Program-made: the position numbers and the translations under genes
In this document: positions 9,094-18,631 of the stretch, piece after piece
How the letters are laid out: every line of letters begins with the position of its first letter
Numbering within the stretch: the stretch's first letter is position 1
Source: [Scytonema hofmanni] UTEX 2349
GTDB taxonomy: Bacteria > Cyanobacteriota > Cyanobacteriia > Cyanobacteriales > Nostocaceae
Direction: 5' to 3'
Assembly: GCF_000582685.1 (NCBI RefSeq)
Contig: NZ_KK073768.1
Location: 3,091,303-3,155,302 of the forward strand
Length of the DNA stretch: 64,000 bases
The notes under the pieces: model-generated
The model's input: only the letters and a program-made list of their open reading frames with translations
Told to the model about the DNA's origin: nothing
The model's database searches: none

Positions 9094-9208
9094 GGGTCAA
9101 GGGTCAAGAGTCAATAGTCAATAGTCAATAGTTAAGAGTCAATGGTCAAAGTATCTTTATACTATGGAGTATTGACTTTTTGACTATTGACTTTTTGACT
9201 ATGGACTA
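9094..9208. repeat. Heptamer repeat block forming a large inverted repeat
   Basis: Copies of AGTCAAT/AGTCAAG run to about 9150, then the complementary ATTGACT/TTTGACT units to 9205. The whole can fold into a long imperfect hairpin between two convergent stop codons and may act as a bidirectional transcription end. Confidence 0.7.
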
Positions 9209-9209
9209 A

Positions 9210-10082
9210 CTAGTCTTTCTGGATGTAAGAAATTGCGGCATCGCCCAAGCGCACAACTTCAACCATTGGGGTACAGCCTAACCACGGTAGGGAGGACTGA
9301 GCAAACTGTTGTGGACAACCACTGACAGCAAAGCGAGTTGGCTGTGGTGGGTGGGTATTTTTTAAGCCCAGAAGGTCTAACTCTTGGGTACAAGCGGTAA
9401 CGACATGAACCGCTGGATCAACTAACTTGACCTCAGAAGGTAGAAGCGATCGCAGTATCGGTTCAAGGTGAGGATAATGGGTACAGCCGTAAACTAAAGT
9501 ATCAATTTGCTGCTGTATTAAAGGTTCCAGATAAGACCGGGCAACATCAGTAGTGTAAGGGTCTTGAATTCGGTTTTGTTCAATTAGTGGCACAAACTCC
9601 GGACAACCGACTTGCCAAACTTGAACATCTGGATCAATTTCGAGAATAGCTTGCCGATAAGCATTACTTTTGGCAGTTGCTGGGGTCGCAATTACCCCAA
9701 TCCGCTTTCCTTGTTGCACAGCTGCTCTCGCTCCTGGGAGAATGACTCCGAGAATGGGCAGGTCAAATTCTTCACGCACCGTCTCTAAAGCTAAAGCAGA
9801 ACTGGTGTTACATGCCATAATTACCATTTTCACTTGTTGCTGCTGCATCCAGGTGAGAATTTCGCGCACGAACTGCAAAATTTCTGCTTGGGAACGAATA
9901 CCGTAAGGAAGTCGAGCTGTATCCCCAAAGTAAATGATTGATTCATTGGGGAGTTGCCGATAGAGTTGTCGCAATACTGTCAAACCACCGACACCACTAT
10001 CAAAGATGCCAATGGGGGCACGTTGGGGTTCAAGATCGGAAAAATGATTTTGATTGCCTTCAAAAATGGAAGATGGAAGCAC
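9210..10082 (-). CDS. murI: Glutamate racemase
   Basis: A 290-residue cytoplasmic enzyme of normal length. It has the N-terminal FDSGVGGLTVLRQL block, YFGDTARLPYG, the first catalytic cysteine in MACNTSSALAL and the second in YGCTHYPHLEP. It converts L-glutamate to D-glutamate for the peptidoglycan peptide stem (established). The frame starts with an ATG at 10082 (MLPSSIFEGNQNHF); the family core begins near residue 20, so the first residues are an extension. It follows the amiC pair on the same strand after a repeat-filled gap of about 130 bases. Confidence 0.95.
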   Translation of the reverse strand: MLPSSIFEGNQNHFSDLEPQRAPIGIFDSGVGGLTVLRQLYRQLPNESIIYFGDTARLPYGIRSQAEILQFVREILTWMQQQQVKMVIMACNTSSALALETVREEFDLPILGVILPGARAAVQQGKRIGVIATPATAKSNAYRQAILEIDPDVQVWQVGCPEFVPLIEQNRIQDPYTTDVARSYLEPLIQQQIDTLVYGCTHYPHLEPILRSLLPSEVKLVDPAVHVVTACTQELDLLGLKNTHPPQPTRFAVSGCPQQFAQSSLPWLGCTPMVEVVRLGDAAISYIQKD

Positions 10083-10104
10083 AGGCAGATTTTTAGTTAG
10101 GTTT

Positions 10105-10204
10105 TGGATTTAAGATACAGGATTGTTGATGGTTGATGGTTGATGGTTGTTGGTTGTAAAAAAAATTACTCTTATCCACTAACCACTAACCACTAACCAC
10201 TATC
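10105..10204. repeat. GGTTGAT-type tandem repeat with inverted partner
   Basis: GTTGATG units (10120-10150) are followed by complementary ACTAACC units (10180-10204), a potential hairpin between amiC2 and murI. The same design recurs at 24691-24787 and 29561-29655. Confidence 0.7.
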
Positions 10205-10209
10205 CATTT

Positions 10210-12141
10210 CTAGCGTTGTAGATACCTAAGGACACCACGAGCGATCGCTTCTGCCATGCGATTTTGGTATTCTGTAGTTGCTAGCCTGGGATTATCCTCA
10301 CGACCGCTCATGTAGCCTACTTCTACAAGAATTGAGGGCATAGAACTTTTCCTCAGAACATAAAATCTAGCTTTGCGCGTTCCCCGGTCTTTGATAGTAC
10401 TGATGTTTTGTAAAATAGTTTTGCGAACTACTTCCGCCAAATTATAACCGCTGTCGTAATAATAAACTTCTAACCCATTCACATCTGGGCGCCTATCAAC
10501 TGAGTTACCGTGAATACTGACAAACAAACTAGCATTAGCTCTGGCTGCTATATCTACCCGTCCCTGAAGTTCGACAAAATAGTCAGAATCTCGCGTTAGA
10601 ACTGTTTGTACGCCATTTTGCTCTAAAATAGCGGCGACTCTTTTACTAATAGGCAAGACTACATCCTTTTCTAAAAGTCCTCCCAAACCAGGGGCGCCGG
10701 AGTCTTTACCACCATGTCCTGGGTCAATAACTACGAGCGTTCGTCCTCTAGGAACTCGACGTGACGGTAGGGGTGATGTCGGTCGGTCGTTAGTAAGTGG
10801 ATCTGGGAAGGGACCTCTGTCTGGTGATGGTAAGGGAGGTAAAGGAAGTCCAGAAATGCTGGATGATGTTGGTACCCGCCGAGAGGGTTGTATTTGTAAA
10901 GCGATAAACTGATCGCCAACTTGGTTGAGTTCGCCAATTTGTGCTCCCGGTGTCGGTTGAACAAAGATGGCAACAGTATTTGAGTCTTGCTGTTGCAAGC
11001 GTACTTTCAGAATGGGGCTATTAGAACCAAATACCGGACCTCTGACAGAGGGAGCCAAGCGAGCATTGGGAATGGTGATGCGGTAAAATCCAGTGGATCT
11101 ATCCCAAGAGCCGTTTGCAGATAAATTGCGATCGCCTCTAACGATCAATTGCGTGCCAGTAGCTGCCAGTTCCACAGATTGAATTGTGGCTGGCAAGTTG
11201 GCGACAACTGGTGGTGGGATGGGACGTGGGTTGCTGCTTCCGGGAAGTTGAATATTACTACTTCCCGGTAATCTGACTACACCAGTATTCGGTAGAACTA
11301 TAAAACCACCAACACTACTGGTACTTGCTCGCCAGTCAGAACCATTTTTGTCCACCTGCATAGTCATGCGAACAACAGGTGGGCTGGTTTGCAGTTGGGA
11401 AAATTGGATGCGGTTAACACCATACCGATTAATCGACACATCCCGTTGCGACAAACTTGGTGATAAAGATGCGCCGGCGATATCAATATTAATTGCCCTT
11501 CTATCGTCGCTGCGATTTACTTGAATCTGAGGATTACCCCCACTGGTGCGGACAAAAAATCCATCCCCTGTAATCCGGAAATTTTCAATTTGAGTCGTCC
11601 CTTGTGTAGCGCTGATAGCCGTTGGCTTAGTAGCTTGGGCTAAAGTGCTCGGTTGGGTTGTCACCACATTGTAAATATTTCTAGGCGGTAAGGCGCTGGT
11701 AGCTGTTGGTTGCCTCACAGCAATTTCTGTGGGCTGAGTTGCTACTCCCTCTGCTACTGGCGTTGGTATTTGTACAGTCCAGCGGCTAGCAGTTGTGCCG
11801 ACAAATTTGACCTGGTTGGGGTCTAGGGTATAACCAGGAGTCAATTCGACGACGATACGAGTTGTTTGTTGATCAAACTGCCCGACACGAATTGAGGTAA
11901 TTGCCCCACCTACCTGTTGCCTTAGCTGTGGACGCCCAAAGGTTGTTCCTGGCAAGTCAATTACTAAACGAGTGGGGTTAAATATTAATTGCGCTTGGGG
12001 TTGAACAGCGCCTGTAGTATTAATTTCTAGTCGGTTTTGGTTGGCATCAAAACGCCAAGAGTCCAATTGCGCCGCCAAAGTTGGCGACGATAGCATCAAA
12101 ATACTTCCAAAAGTACCGGGTAGTAACCAGTGTAATTTCAC
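10210..12141 (-). CDS. amiC2: AmiC-type N-acetylmuramoyl-L-alanine amidase (second of two tandem copies)
   Basis: A 643-residue periplasmic protein. A GTG start at 12141 is supported by AGGAGAAAGGACT just upstream. Residues 1-23 are a signal peptide (LSSPTLAAQ). AMIN-type beta domains follow (about 25-115 and further copies in 185-410), then a Pro-rich linker (about 425-465) and an Amidase_3 catalytic domain with zinc ligands in VVIDPGHGGKDSG, the Glu in LLEKDVVLP, SIHGNS and the catalytic Glu in SILVEVGYMSG. Such amidases cleave the amide between muramic acid and the peptide and, in filamentous Nostocales, make the nanopore array in septa needed for cell-cell communication and heterocysts (AmiC2/HcwA, established). 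Assignment as amiC2 follows gene order. Confidence 0.88.
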   Translation of the reverse strand: MKLHWLLPGTFGSILMLSSPTLAAQLDSWRFDANQNRLEINTTGAVQPQAQLIFNPTRLVIDLPGTTFGRPQLRQQVGGAITSIRVGQFDQQTTRIVVELTPGYTLDPNQVKFVGTTASRWTVQIPTPVAEGVATQPTEIAVRQPTATSALPPRNIYNVVTTQPSTLAQATKPTAISATQGTTQIENFRITGDGFFVRTSGGNPQIQVNRSDDRRAINIDIAGASLSPSLSQRDVSINRYGVNRIQFSQLQTSPPVVRMTMQVDKNGSDWRASTSSVGGFIVLPNTGVVRLPGSSNIQLPGSSNPRPIPPPVVANLPATIQSVELAATGTQLIVRGDRNLSANGSWDRSTGFYRITIPNARLAPSVRGPVFGSNSPILKVRLQQQDSNTVAIFVQPTPGAQIGELNQVGDQFIALQIQPSRRVPTSSSISGLPLPPLPSPDRGPFPDPLTNDRPTSPLPSRRVPRGRTLVVIDPGHGGKDSGAPGLGGLLEKDVVLPISKRVAAILEQNGVQTVLTRDSDYFVELQGRVDIAARANASLFVSIHGNSVDRRPDVNGLEVYYYDSGYNLAEVVRKTILQNISTIKDRGTRKARFYVLRKSSMPSILVEVGYMSGREDNPRLATTEYQNRMAEAIARGVLRYLQR

Positions 12142-12945
12142 AGTCCTTTCTCCTGATTCGCATTCATGGGAGCCGTCAATCCGTCAAAATAAATTAAATA
12201 TTGATAAATCCTCACACCGTCACCGCCCAATATGACGCTTTGATGCTCCGCTCATGGCGCGTGCGTTTGTATTAAAGACACAGCTAATGGCGTAAGATTC
12301 TAGCACGTAATAGTCAATTTGCCATGATGTTAAAGCATAAAAGTTCTGTCTTTAAAGCATCAGATTACACCAAAAAAGAGCTGATCGGGATAATTAATAC
12401 TTAGCGATCTTCGGGTTAATTACACTTGAATCAGCCAATAATTGATGTATGAATGGATTTTTGATGTTAGATGCACAAAATCCGAAAAATGTCAACGGCT
12501 GTCAGTTAATGAGGCAAAGCTGGTCAATAGTCAACAGTCTAAAATTAACAGTCAAGAGTCTAAATAAAGGCGCTTGGGCGCTTGGGTTAGGGAAAATCTA
12601 TTTTTATCATGAGTTTTGTGAGCGTAGACGCGATCGCTAAGTAGTTGTGCAAAATTAAATATATATTTGTCCGAAGCGAAGGTCGCGTTCAAAGGAGCGT
12701 CTCCAACAGGAGAAGAGAAGCGGAATGTTCAAAGGAGCGTCTCCGACAGGAGAAGCAATTCGCTTGCGGTTTGGAGATTGCTTGTCTGCGACACGCTCCT
12801 TTGAACGCTACATTTCATTTCGCTCGCAATGACATAAATAATTTTGCGTAATCACTTATCCCTGAGTTAGACATTACAATTGCTCAGTCGAGAAAATTAA
12901 CAGAAAATTCATGATTGTGTATTTACTCAGATTTTGTCAAATCAG
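12142..12945. other. Gap between the two amidase genes, with interspersed repeats
   Basis: About 800 bases without a credible gene. Two direct copies of a 29-base repeat (core TTCAAAGGAGCGTCTCC) sit at 12687-12715 and 12727-12755, with an inverted partial copy ACACGCTCCTTTGAAC at 12791-12806, so a large hairpin is possible. Heptamer units (AGTCAAC/AGTCAAG) occur near 12525-12560. Short ORFs here read through these repeats and are not believed. Confidence 0.5.
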
Positions 12946-14841
12946 TTATCTTTGTTTTAGATACTGGAGGACACCGCGAGCGATCGCCTCCGCCATTTGC
13001 TCTTGATATTGGGGATTTCTTAGTTTGGCAATATCCTCCCGACCAGTCATGTAACCAGCTTCTATGAGAATAGAAGGCATAGAACTTTTTCTCAAAACGT
13101 AAAATCGCGCTCGTCGCACTCCTCGATCTCTAACATTCACACTTCGGAGAATGTTGCTATGGACTATACGAGCCAAGCTTAAACCACTGTCGTAGTAATA
13201 CGTTTCCAATCCGCTGACATCCGGACGTTGTAAACCGGCAGAATTAGTGTGAATACTGACAAATACATCAGCATTAGCTCTCTCTGCTAAATCTACTCTT
13301 CCCTGAAGACTGACAAAATAATCAGAATTTCTTGTCAGTATCACTTGCACCCCATTTTGCTGCAAAATCCGCGCCAACTTTTGACTAATCGGCAAGATGA
13401 TATTTTTCTCTTGCAGTCCCCCAATGCCAACCGCACCAGAGTCTTTACCACCGTGTCCAGGATCAATCATAACCACCACTCGTCCCGACGGAATGCGGGG
13501 ACGACTCCGTGATGGTGCGGGATATCGAGCGTTTGGATCTGGGAATGGCACTTGACTTGGTAGTGGTAAGGGAGGTAAACCACTAATCGGGGGTATGATT
13601 CGCCCAGAGCGTTGCACAGAACGTTTTAATTCTAAAGATATAGTCTGGCTATTGCTTTGGTTTAGTTCCCCAATTTGTACTCCCGGATTTGGTTGGACAA
13701 AAACAAGCACAGTATTTGAGCCTGACGATTGCAGACGGATTCTAGCGATTGGGCTATTGCTATTTAAAACCGGACCTTTGAGTGAAGGTGCTAATCTAGC
13801 ATTATTGATGGTGATACGGAATAAGCCAGAAGCTTTATCCCAGCCTCCAATAGCAGATAAAGTGTCATCACCTTTGAGGAGCAATTGGGTACCACCATCG
13901 GCAAGTTCTACAGACCTAATTGTAGAGAGTTTATTGTCTGTGGAAGTATTTGGTGATGAAGAAGGTAAGGAGCGATCGCTATTTGTATTATTCAGATTAC
14001 TACTACCAGGCAATCTGACAACAGTACTGGGCAGAAGTACCAAACCACGGGGACTGTTCAGATTTACCTGCCAATCTGAACTATTTTTATCTACCTGCAT
14101 AGTTATGCGAACAACAGGTGATTTTGTTTCCCGCTGGCTAAATTTAATGCGCTTGACACCATAGCGATTAATTGCGCGTTCACGTTGCAAATTAGGCGAT
14201 AAAGATGCACCAGCAATATCGATATTAATTGACTTTCTGTCGTCGCTGCGATTTACCTCAACTTGAGGACGGACGCCATTTGTGCGGATAAAAAAGCCGT
14301 CTCCGGTAACAAGTAAATTTTCGATTTGCGTCTTTGCGTTTGTGGTATTGGCAATTTTGGCATCTGGTTTGGTAGTTCCTATCACCACATTATTGTAAAG
14401 TTTTCTGGGGGAGGAAACGACTTGCTGTGCGACTGGTTTTGGTAATTGTACTGTCCAGCGACTGGCAGTTATGCCGACAAATGTCACCTGTTTGGGGTCT
14501 AGGGTATAACCAGGGCTAAGTTCAACGACTATGCGAGATGATTTTTCATTTAGTTGCTTAACACTGATAGAGCGAAATCCGCCAGTTAACTGCTGTTCCT
14601 TTGGCGTTGGCGTAGCCTCTCCTGCGGAGAATCGCCCAAATGTTGTTTTTGGCAAGTCAATTACCAAACGCGTGGGGTTGAAGAGTAATTGCGCTTGGGG
14701 TTGAACATCACCCGTAGTGTTAATTTCCAACCGATTTTGATTAACATCAAAACGCCAGGATTCCAATCTTGCAGCCAAAGTCGGTGACGATAGCATGAAG
14801 ATAGTTCCAAAAGTCCCAGGTAGTAACCAGTGTAGTCTCAC
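12946..14841 (-). CDS. amiC1: AmiC-type N-acetylmuramoyl-L-alanine amidase (first of two tandem copies)
   Basis: A 631-residue paralogue of the gene at 10210-12141. I place the start at the GTG at 14841 (MRLHWLLPGTFGTIFML) because AGGAGAAAGAACT precedes it exactly as in the paralogue; an ATG at 14880 would spoil the signal peptide. The layout is signal peptide, AMIN-type domains, Pro/Ser-rich linker, Amidase_3 with VMIDPGHGGKDSG, LQEKNIILP, SIHTNS and SILIEAGYMTG. Relative to its partner it has about eight extra residues (FSAGEATPTPKEQQ region) encoded by a repeat-like sequence near 14603-14637. Role as for AmiC1/AmiC2: septal peptidoglycan remodelling (family knowledge). Confidence 0.87.
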   Translation of the reverse strand: MRLHWLLPGTFGTIFMLSSPTLAARLESWRFDVNQNRLEINTTGDVQPQAQLLFNPTRLVIDLPKTTFGRFSAGEATPTPKEQQLTGGFRSISVKQLNEKSSRIVVELSPGYTLDPKQVTFVGITASRWTVQLPKPVAQQVVSSPRKLYNNVVIGTTKPDAKIANTTNAKTQIENLLVTGDGFFIRTNGVRPQVEVNRSDDRKSINIDIAGASLSPNLQRERAINRYGVKRIKFSQRETKSPVVRITMQVDKNSSDWQVNLNSPRGLVLLPSTVVRLPGSSNLNNTNSDRSLPSSSPNTSTDNKLSTIRSVELADGGTQLLLKGDDTLSAIGGWDKASGLFRITINNARLAPSLKGPVLNSNSPIARIRLQSSGSNTVLVFVQPNPGVQIGELNQSNSQTISLELKRSVQRSGRIIPPISGLPPLPLPSQVPFPDPNARYPAPSRSRPRIPSGRVVVMIDPGHGGKDSGAVGIGGLQEKNIILPISQKLARILQQNGVQVILTRNSDYFVSLQGRVDLAERANADVFVSIHTNSAGLQRPDVSGLETYYYDSGLSLARIVHSNILRSVNVRDRGVRRARFYVLRKSSMPSILIEAGYMTGREDIAKLRNPQYQEQMAEAIARGVLQYLKQR

Positions 14842-15506
14842 AGTTCTTTCTCCTGATTCGCATTTGCTCTCATCTGTCAAAATATTGGCAAATCTTCACA
14901 ATCCAAGCTCCCAAACTGTCTGATTGCGTGCTTTTGGTAAATTTTGCGCTGAAGCTCAAAATACATTTAATGATGTCATTTTTTTGCACTTTGCTTTTAA
15001 TTTTTCATGTTGTTAGCATATCGCTCATTGCATCGTTCAAGTATCCGATTGCACTAACAAAGAAATAAAAGGTCAAGTATGAAATTACCCCAACCATAAA
15101 GCGAAAAGTCTGCCGGGGGGATACTCCCCTCAGAGAACTTTTCAAGGCAGGGATGAGGGTTGAATAAGGTGAAAGTTTTTGTTTTGCCTACGCTTACACA
15201 AGATATGTAACGATATTTTTTCATCCTTTATCTTTCAAACTTCATACTTCTTTAGTAAAACATCGCATCGATTATTGGAGTGCTTGAAATCGGGAAAGAC
15301 TGCAAACAAGTAACATTATGTTAGGAGTAATTACAAAAAAAACTGCTAATATTTTACATTTTTAGGCGACGGATGTTAAAGATGGAAAGTTTCCTTTCTT
15401 CGATCGCTTTTACCCATCACGCAGTACTGAGTTATGAGCGAGTAGTTAATTAAGAACTACTCACTTATAACTGTGTTAAAAATACGTCTTCAACCAAGAC
15501 GTTTGA
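14842..15506. other. Intergenic region upstream of amiC1
   Basis: About 660 bases with no credible gene. It holds the amiC1 promoter region and the end of the antiporter transcript. A GC-rich patch near 15108-15135 (GGGGGGATACTCCCC) could form a small hairpin. Otherwise I see nothing specific. Confidence 0.4.
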
Positions 15507-16973
15507 TTAATTACCATCTGGGGTTGCTTCCGCATTTGTGGCGTCATTTGACTTTTGAGCGGCAGCAGCTGGTGATTCCATTGCCAACGGTGTGCCAGAA
15601 GTCTCTAAAATTAGTGTTTCGTTCGCAACACCCACCGCTTCTGGATCGGGAAATACAATTCGTAACAGAGGAGGAGCTAAAAAGGTGGTAAGAATAACCA
15701 TCATGATAATTGCTGCTTCCAGTGGTTTGGAGAGAATACCAATAGAAGAGCCAATACCAAGAAACACTAAGCCTACCTCGCCTCTAGGAATCATTCCCAC
15801 ACCAATTGCCAAGCGGTTGATTCCCGGTTGACCAAACACTACAAAGCCTGTAATTAGTTTACCGAAAATAGCGACTAAAATCAGGAAAGTTGCAATAATT
15901 AAACCTTCGCGGTTGCTGGGGATTGCTGGGTTTAAGACTCCTAAATCGGTTTTTGCGCCAACAGTAACAAAGAAAATTGGTACTAGCATATCAGCAATGG
16001 GACAGATTAGCTTTTGCAGTTCTTTGCGTTTATCAGTCTCTTCCAAGACTAAACCAGCTGCAAAAGCTCCCAAAATCGCTTCTAGTTGAATGGCTGCGGC
16101 AAGATATGACATGAGAAAGGCGAAGATAAAAGCAGGTATGACTAATTCGCCGCGTGTCTTGAGTTTATCAGCGATCGCCACAAAAGATTTATTGAAAAAA
16201 TTACCCAAAGCGATCGCGCCCAACAGAAAACCAGTAGCGCTGATAATTAAATAAACAACTTGGCTGACATCCACCGCACCATTTTTCGCCAGACTAGCAA
16301 CTACCGCTAAAACGATAATTCCCAGCACGTCGTCAATCACCGCAGCACCGAGAATAATCTGCCCTTCTCTAGAATTGAGCCGCCCCAATTCTGACAATAC
16401 CTTAGAAGTAATACCAATACTCGTTGCAGTTAAAGCCGCCCCAGCAAAAATTGCTGGTAAGGCATCGATACCGAACAAAGTCATCAATCCGACAGTGCCA
16501 GCAGTAAAGGGTACTACAACCCCCACTACTGCCACAACACTGGCTTGAATACCTACTGCCATCAAGTCTTTTAAATTCGACTCCAAGCCAATTTCAAACA
16601 GCAGAATGATCACACCCAGTTCTGCCAAAACCGAAACCACCTCAGACTGCGCTGCAAATACCCCAGCAGCAGCCTCAGGTTTTAAACCGGCAGTGCTTTG
16701 GAGAAAGGTGATAATCAAATTAGAACTGTCTGCACCACCTTTGGCAAACACCAACAGATGTAGAACAGACACACCCACTACTACACCGCTGACGAGTTCA
16801 CCCAACACAGGTGGTAAACCAAATCGGTTGGATAACTCCCCACCAACTTTGCTGGCGAAGTAAATCACTACTAAACTTAGCAGCACGGCTGCTAGTACCA
16901 TTGAACTGTCTGCTGTTTCTGTTGCGCTTGCCAGCAGAGGCAAGGGAAAATTAATTGCACCTAAAAACTGCAT
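15507..16973 (-). CDS. CPA2-family Na+(K+)/H+ antiporter, NhaS3/NapA-like
   Basis: A 488-residue membrane protein with about 12 hydrophobic helices. It opens with an N-terminal leader rich in Ala/Leu, then FASKVGGELSNRFGLPPVLG and the family signature GVIILLFEIGLES; the ion-binding helix carries ILGAAVIDDVLGIIVLA with the paired Asp residues, and MIPRGEVGLVFLGIG is near the C-terminus. These are cation/proton antiporters; NhaS3 of Synechocystis is the closest well known relative (thylakoid membrane, Na+/H+), which is family inference. The C-terminal 45 residues are a polar Ala-rich tail. It stands alone, upstream of amiC1 on the same strand. Confidence 0.9.
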   Translation of the reverse strand: MQFLGAINFPLPLLASATETADSSMVLAAVLLSLVVIYFASKVGGELSNRFGLPPVLGELVSGVVVGVSVLHLLVFAKGGADSSNLIITFLQSTAGLKPEAAAGVFAAQSEVVSVLAELGVIILLFEIGLESNLKDLMAVGIQASVVAVVGVVVPFTAGTVGLMTLFGIDALPAIFAGAALTATSIGITSKVLSELGRLNSREGQIILGAAVIDDVLGIIVLAVVASLAKNGAVDVSQVVYLIISATGFLLGAIALGNFFNKSFVAIADKLKTRGELVIPAFIFAFLMSYLAAAIQLEAILGAFAAGLVLEETDKRKELQKLICPIADMLVPIFFVTVGAKTDLGVLNPAIPSNREGLIIATFLILVAIFGKLITGFVVFGQPGINRLAIGVGMIPRGEVGLVFLGIGSSIGILSKPLEAAIIMMVILTTFLAPPLLRIVFPDPEAVGVANETLILETSGTPLAMESPAAAAQKSNDATNAEATPDGN

Positions 16974-17120
16974 TGATTCTGTGAAAATCGTTCTTTTTTA
17001 CTCTTTTATTTAAACGAACAATTACAGATTCGCTACAATCAGCTTCTTTAAATTAATTAGTAACTTTTGTCGGATTTAGCCAAAAACTAGGTATTTCTGT
17101 CATTTATGCCGGGGAGTACG

Positions 17121-17525
17121 TCAATTTGCTAATTCTAACAAACGCTGCCAATGCGACTCAGACACCGCAACTACAGACAATCGAGGAAGACGTAGCAAGT
17201 CAAAGTTTTCCCAATTAGCATCTTGCTTGATTTTAGCTAGCGTTACGGGTTGGGGTACTTTTGTGATTGCCTGCACATCCACAACCACCCGTTTAATGTC
17301 ATCCAATGCTGGATCGGCATAAGGTTTACTGATTATTTCCGCTACACCGACGATTTGTCGTTCTTTGCCTGTGTGATAAATCAATGCTAAGTCCCCAATC
17401 TCCATTGTTCGCATATGCTTAAGGGCAAGGGGATTGTTCACACCATCCCAAACTGTACTGCCGTCTTTTTCTAAATTAAAGTAGGAATAATTATTCGGTT
17501 CGGTTTTCAAGAGCCAATACGCCAT
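17121..17525 (-). CDS. EVE-domain protein
   Basis: A 134-residue protein consisting of a single EVE (PUA-like) domain, the normal length. Typical pieces are MAYWLLKTEPNNYSY at the start, TVWDGVNNPLALKHMRTM, GDLALIYHTGKERQIVGVAE and the C-terminal FDLLRLPRLSVVAVSESHW. EVE domains resemble YTH and PUA domains and are thought to bind modified nucleotides in RNA or DNA (family knowledge). No partner gene is adjacent; it lies upstream of the antiporter on the same strand, separated by about 150 bases. Confidence 0.88.
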   Translation of the reverse strand: MAYWLLKTEPNNYSYFNLEKDGSTVWDGVNNPLALKHMRTMEIGDLALIYHTGKERQIVGVAEIISKPYADPALDDIKRVVVDVQAITKVPQPVTLAKIKQDANWENFDLLRLPRLSVVAVSESHWQRLLELAN

Positions 17526-17719
17526 ATGACAAATAGTAAATTATTTGTTGTGTTATAAGAATTAATATTTTTAATGATTATAAATCAATTTAATATCTGC
17601 TTATTAAGCTACTACTTAAATCAATTTTTTGCTTTATTAGTTTTCTGACGTTTTTAAACCAGGTCCATTGTTGGAGACGCACTTGCGATCGCGGAATTCG
17701 CTCATTGAAAAAGCTGGAA

Positions 17720-17776
17720 ATACAAGATTTTTGGTTTTTTTGAATGATCGCTTTATTTCCGCCACCCTGTACTAGT
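17720..17776. repeat. Right half of a family E MITE-like repeat
   Basis: TTTTTTTGAATGATCGCTTT and the end CCCTGTACTAGT match the right end of the element at 53075-53202 (GGCTTTTTTGAATGGTAGCT and GACCTGTACTAG). No matching left terminus was found, so this copy may be decayed. Confidence 0.55.
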
Positions 17777-18484
17777 AATAAGGCTTTTATCTTAACTTTC
17801 GGGTTAAGTTATAGAGCATTGGGCATTAGACATAAGTAGATAATATACCTTTACAAGTAAATTATCTAAAAATTGATTAATGTTAAATTAGCATGTAATA
17901 TTGTATACTTAAATGTCTAAAACTTTATACCTTATACTTTTGTTTTATGCGAATATTTTCGTAAATTTGTAGTAATATACTTAATATCTGGTATTTACCT
18001 GAAAATTGCGATTATTCAGCTAAATACTAGAATACTTTACTATTTGTAATAAGTAGTGATGTCAGCACTCATAGTTATTTAGTATAAAAAATACTAAATT
18101 ATCTATCAAAAATTATGAAGACATCACCTTTTTTTTTCAGTCAGATGGTGCTGAATTTAAGTACAGACTATTACTCCTAAAATTATTACCTAACTCAACA
18201 CATGAAAGAATTATTAATTATTTTAGCTCAATTGTTTGTCATCTGAAGAAAACAATGTAGCCTAAGTCTTATTCTCAACAATCTAATATGTGGGTTCAAA
18301 AAACTTTGCATCAGCTATGTACGTTTATATGTTAGCTAGAATAAAAATTAACATAGTCGAATACCTCTCTCGACTGCATGAAAGACTAAGAATTAAACAT
18401 TTTCAAACTTTGCTTTTATCTTAAGTCGCATCATTAATTTTCAGCTACTATTTAGGGTGTTCAAATTGAAAAATATGCTTATCT

Positions 18485-18631
18485 TGCATCTGACTTTTCA
18501 CGGGATCTGGAAAACCTCTCTCCTGCAAGGAGAGAGGCTTTGAATTCTCCCCCTTCCCTTATAGGGAAGGGGACTGGGGGGTTAGGTTTCGCGTTTGTTT
18601 TTCCACATAACGTGAAAAGTCAGATATTGCA
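18485..18631. mobile_element. MITE-like element, family C
   Basis: The left end reads TGCATCTGACTTTTCACG and the right end CGTGAAAAGTCAGATATTGC, an inverted repeat of about 18 bases with a small offset. The interior contains two short palindromes, CCTCTCTCCTGCAAGGAGAG and CCCCTTCCCTTATAGGGAAG, and no ORF. Confidence 0.6.

Noticed and set aside
9094..10204. Heptamer repeats as a CRISPR array
   Set aside because: Units are 7 bases, contiguous, without spacers of constant length, and no cas gene is nearby.
12449..12851. Two short frames between the amidase genes
   Set aside because: They read through interspersed repeats and lack start signals.
13595..14164. 189-residue plus-strand frame inside amiC1
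   Set aside because: Antisense to a well-supported enzyme domain; its sequence is unlike any protein.
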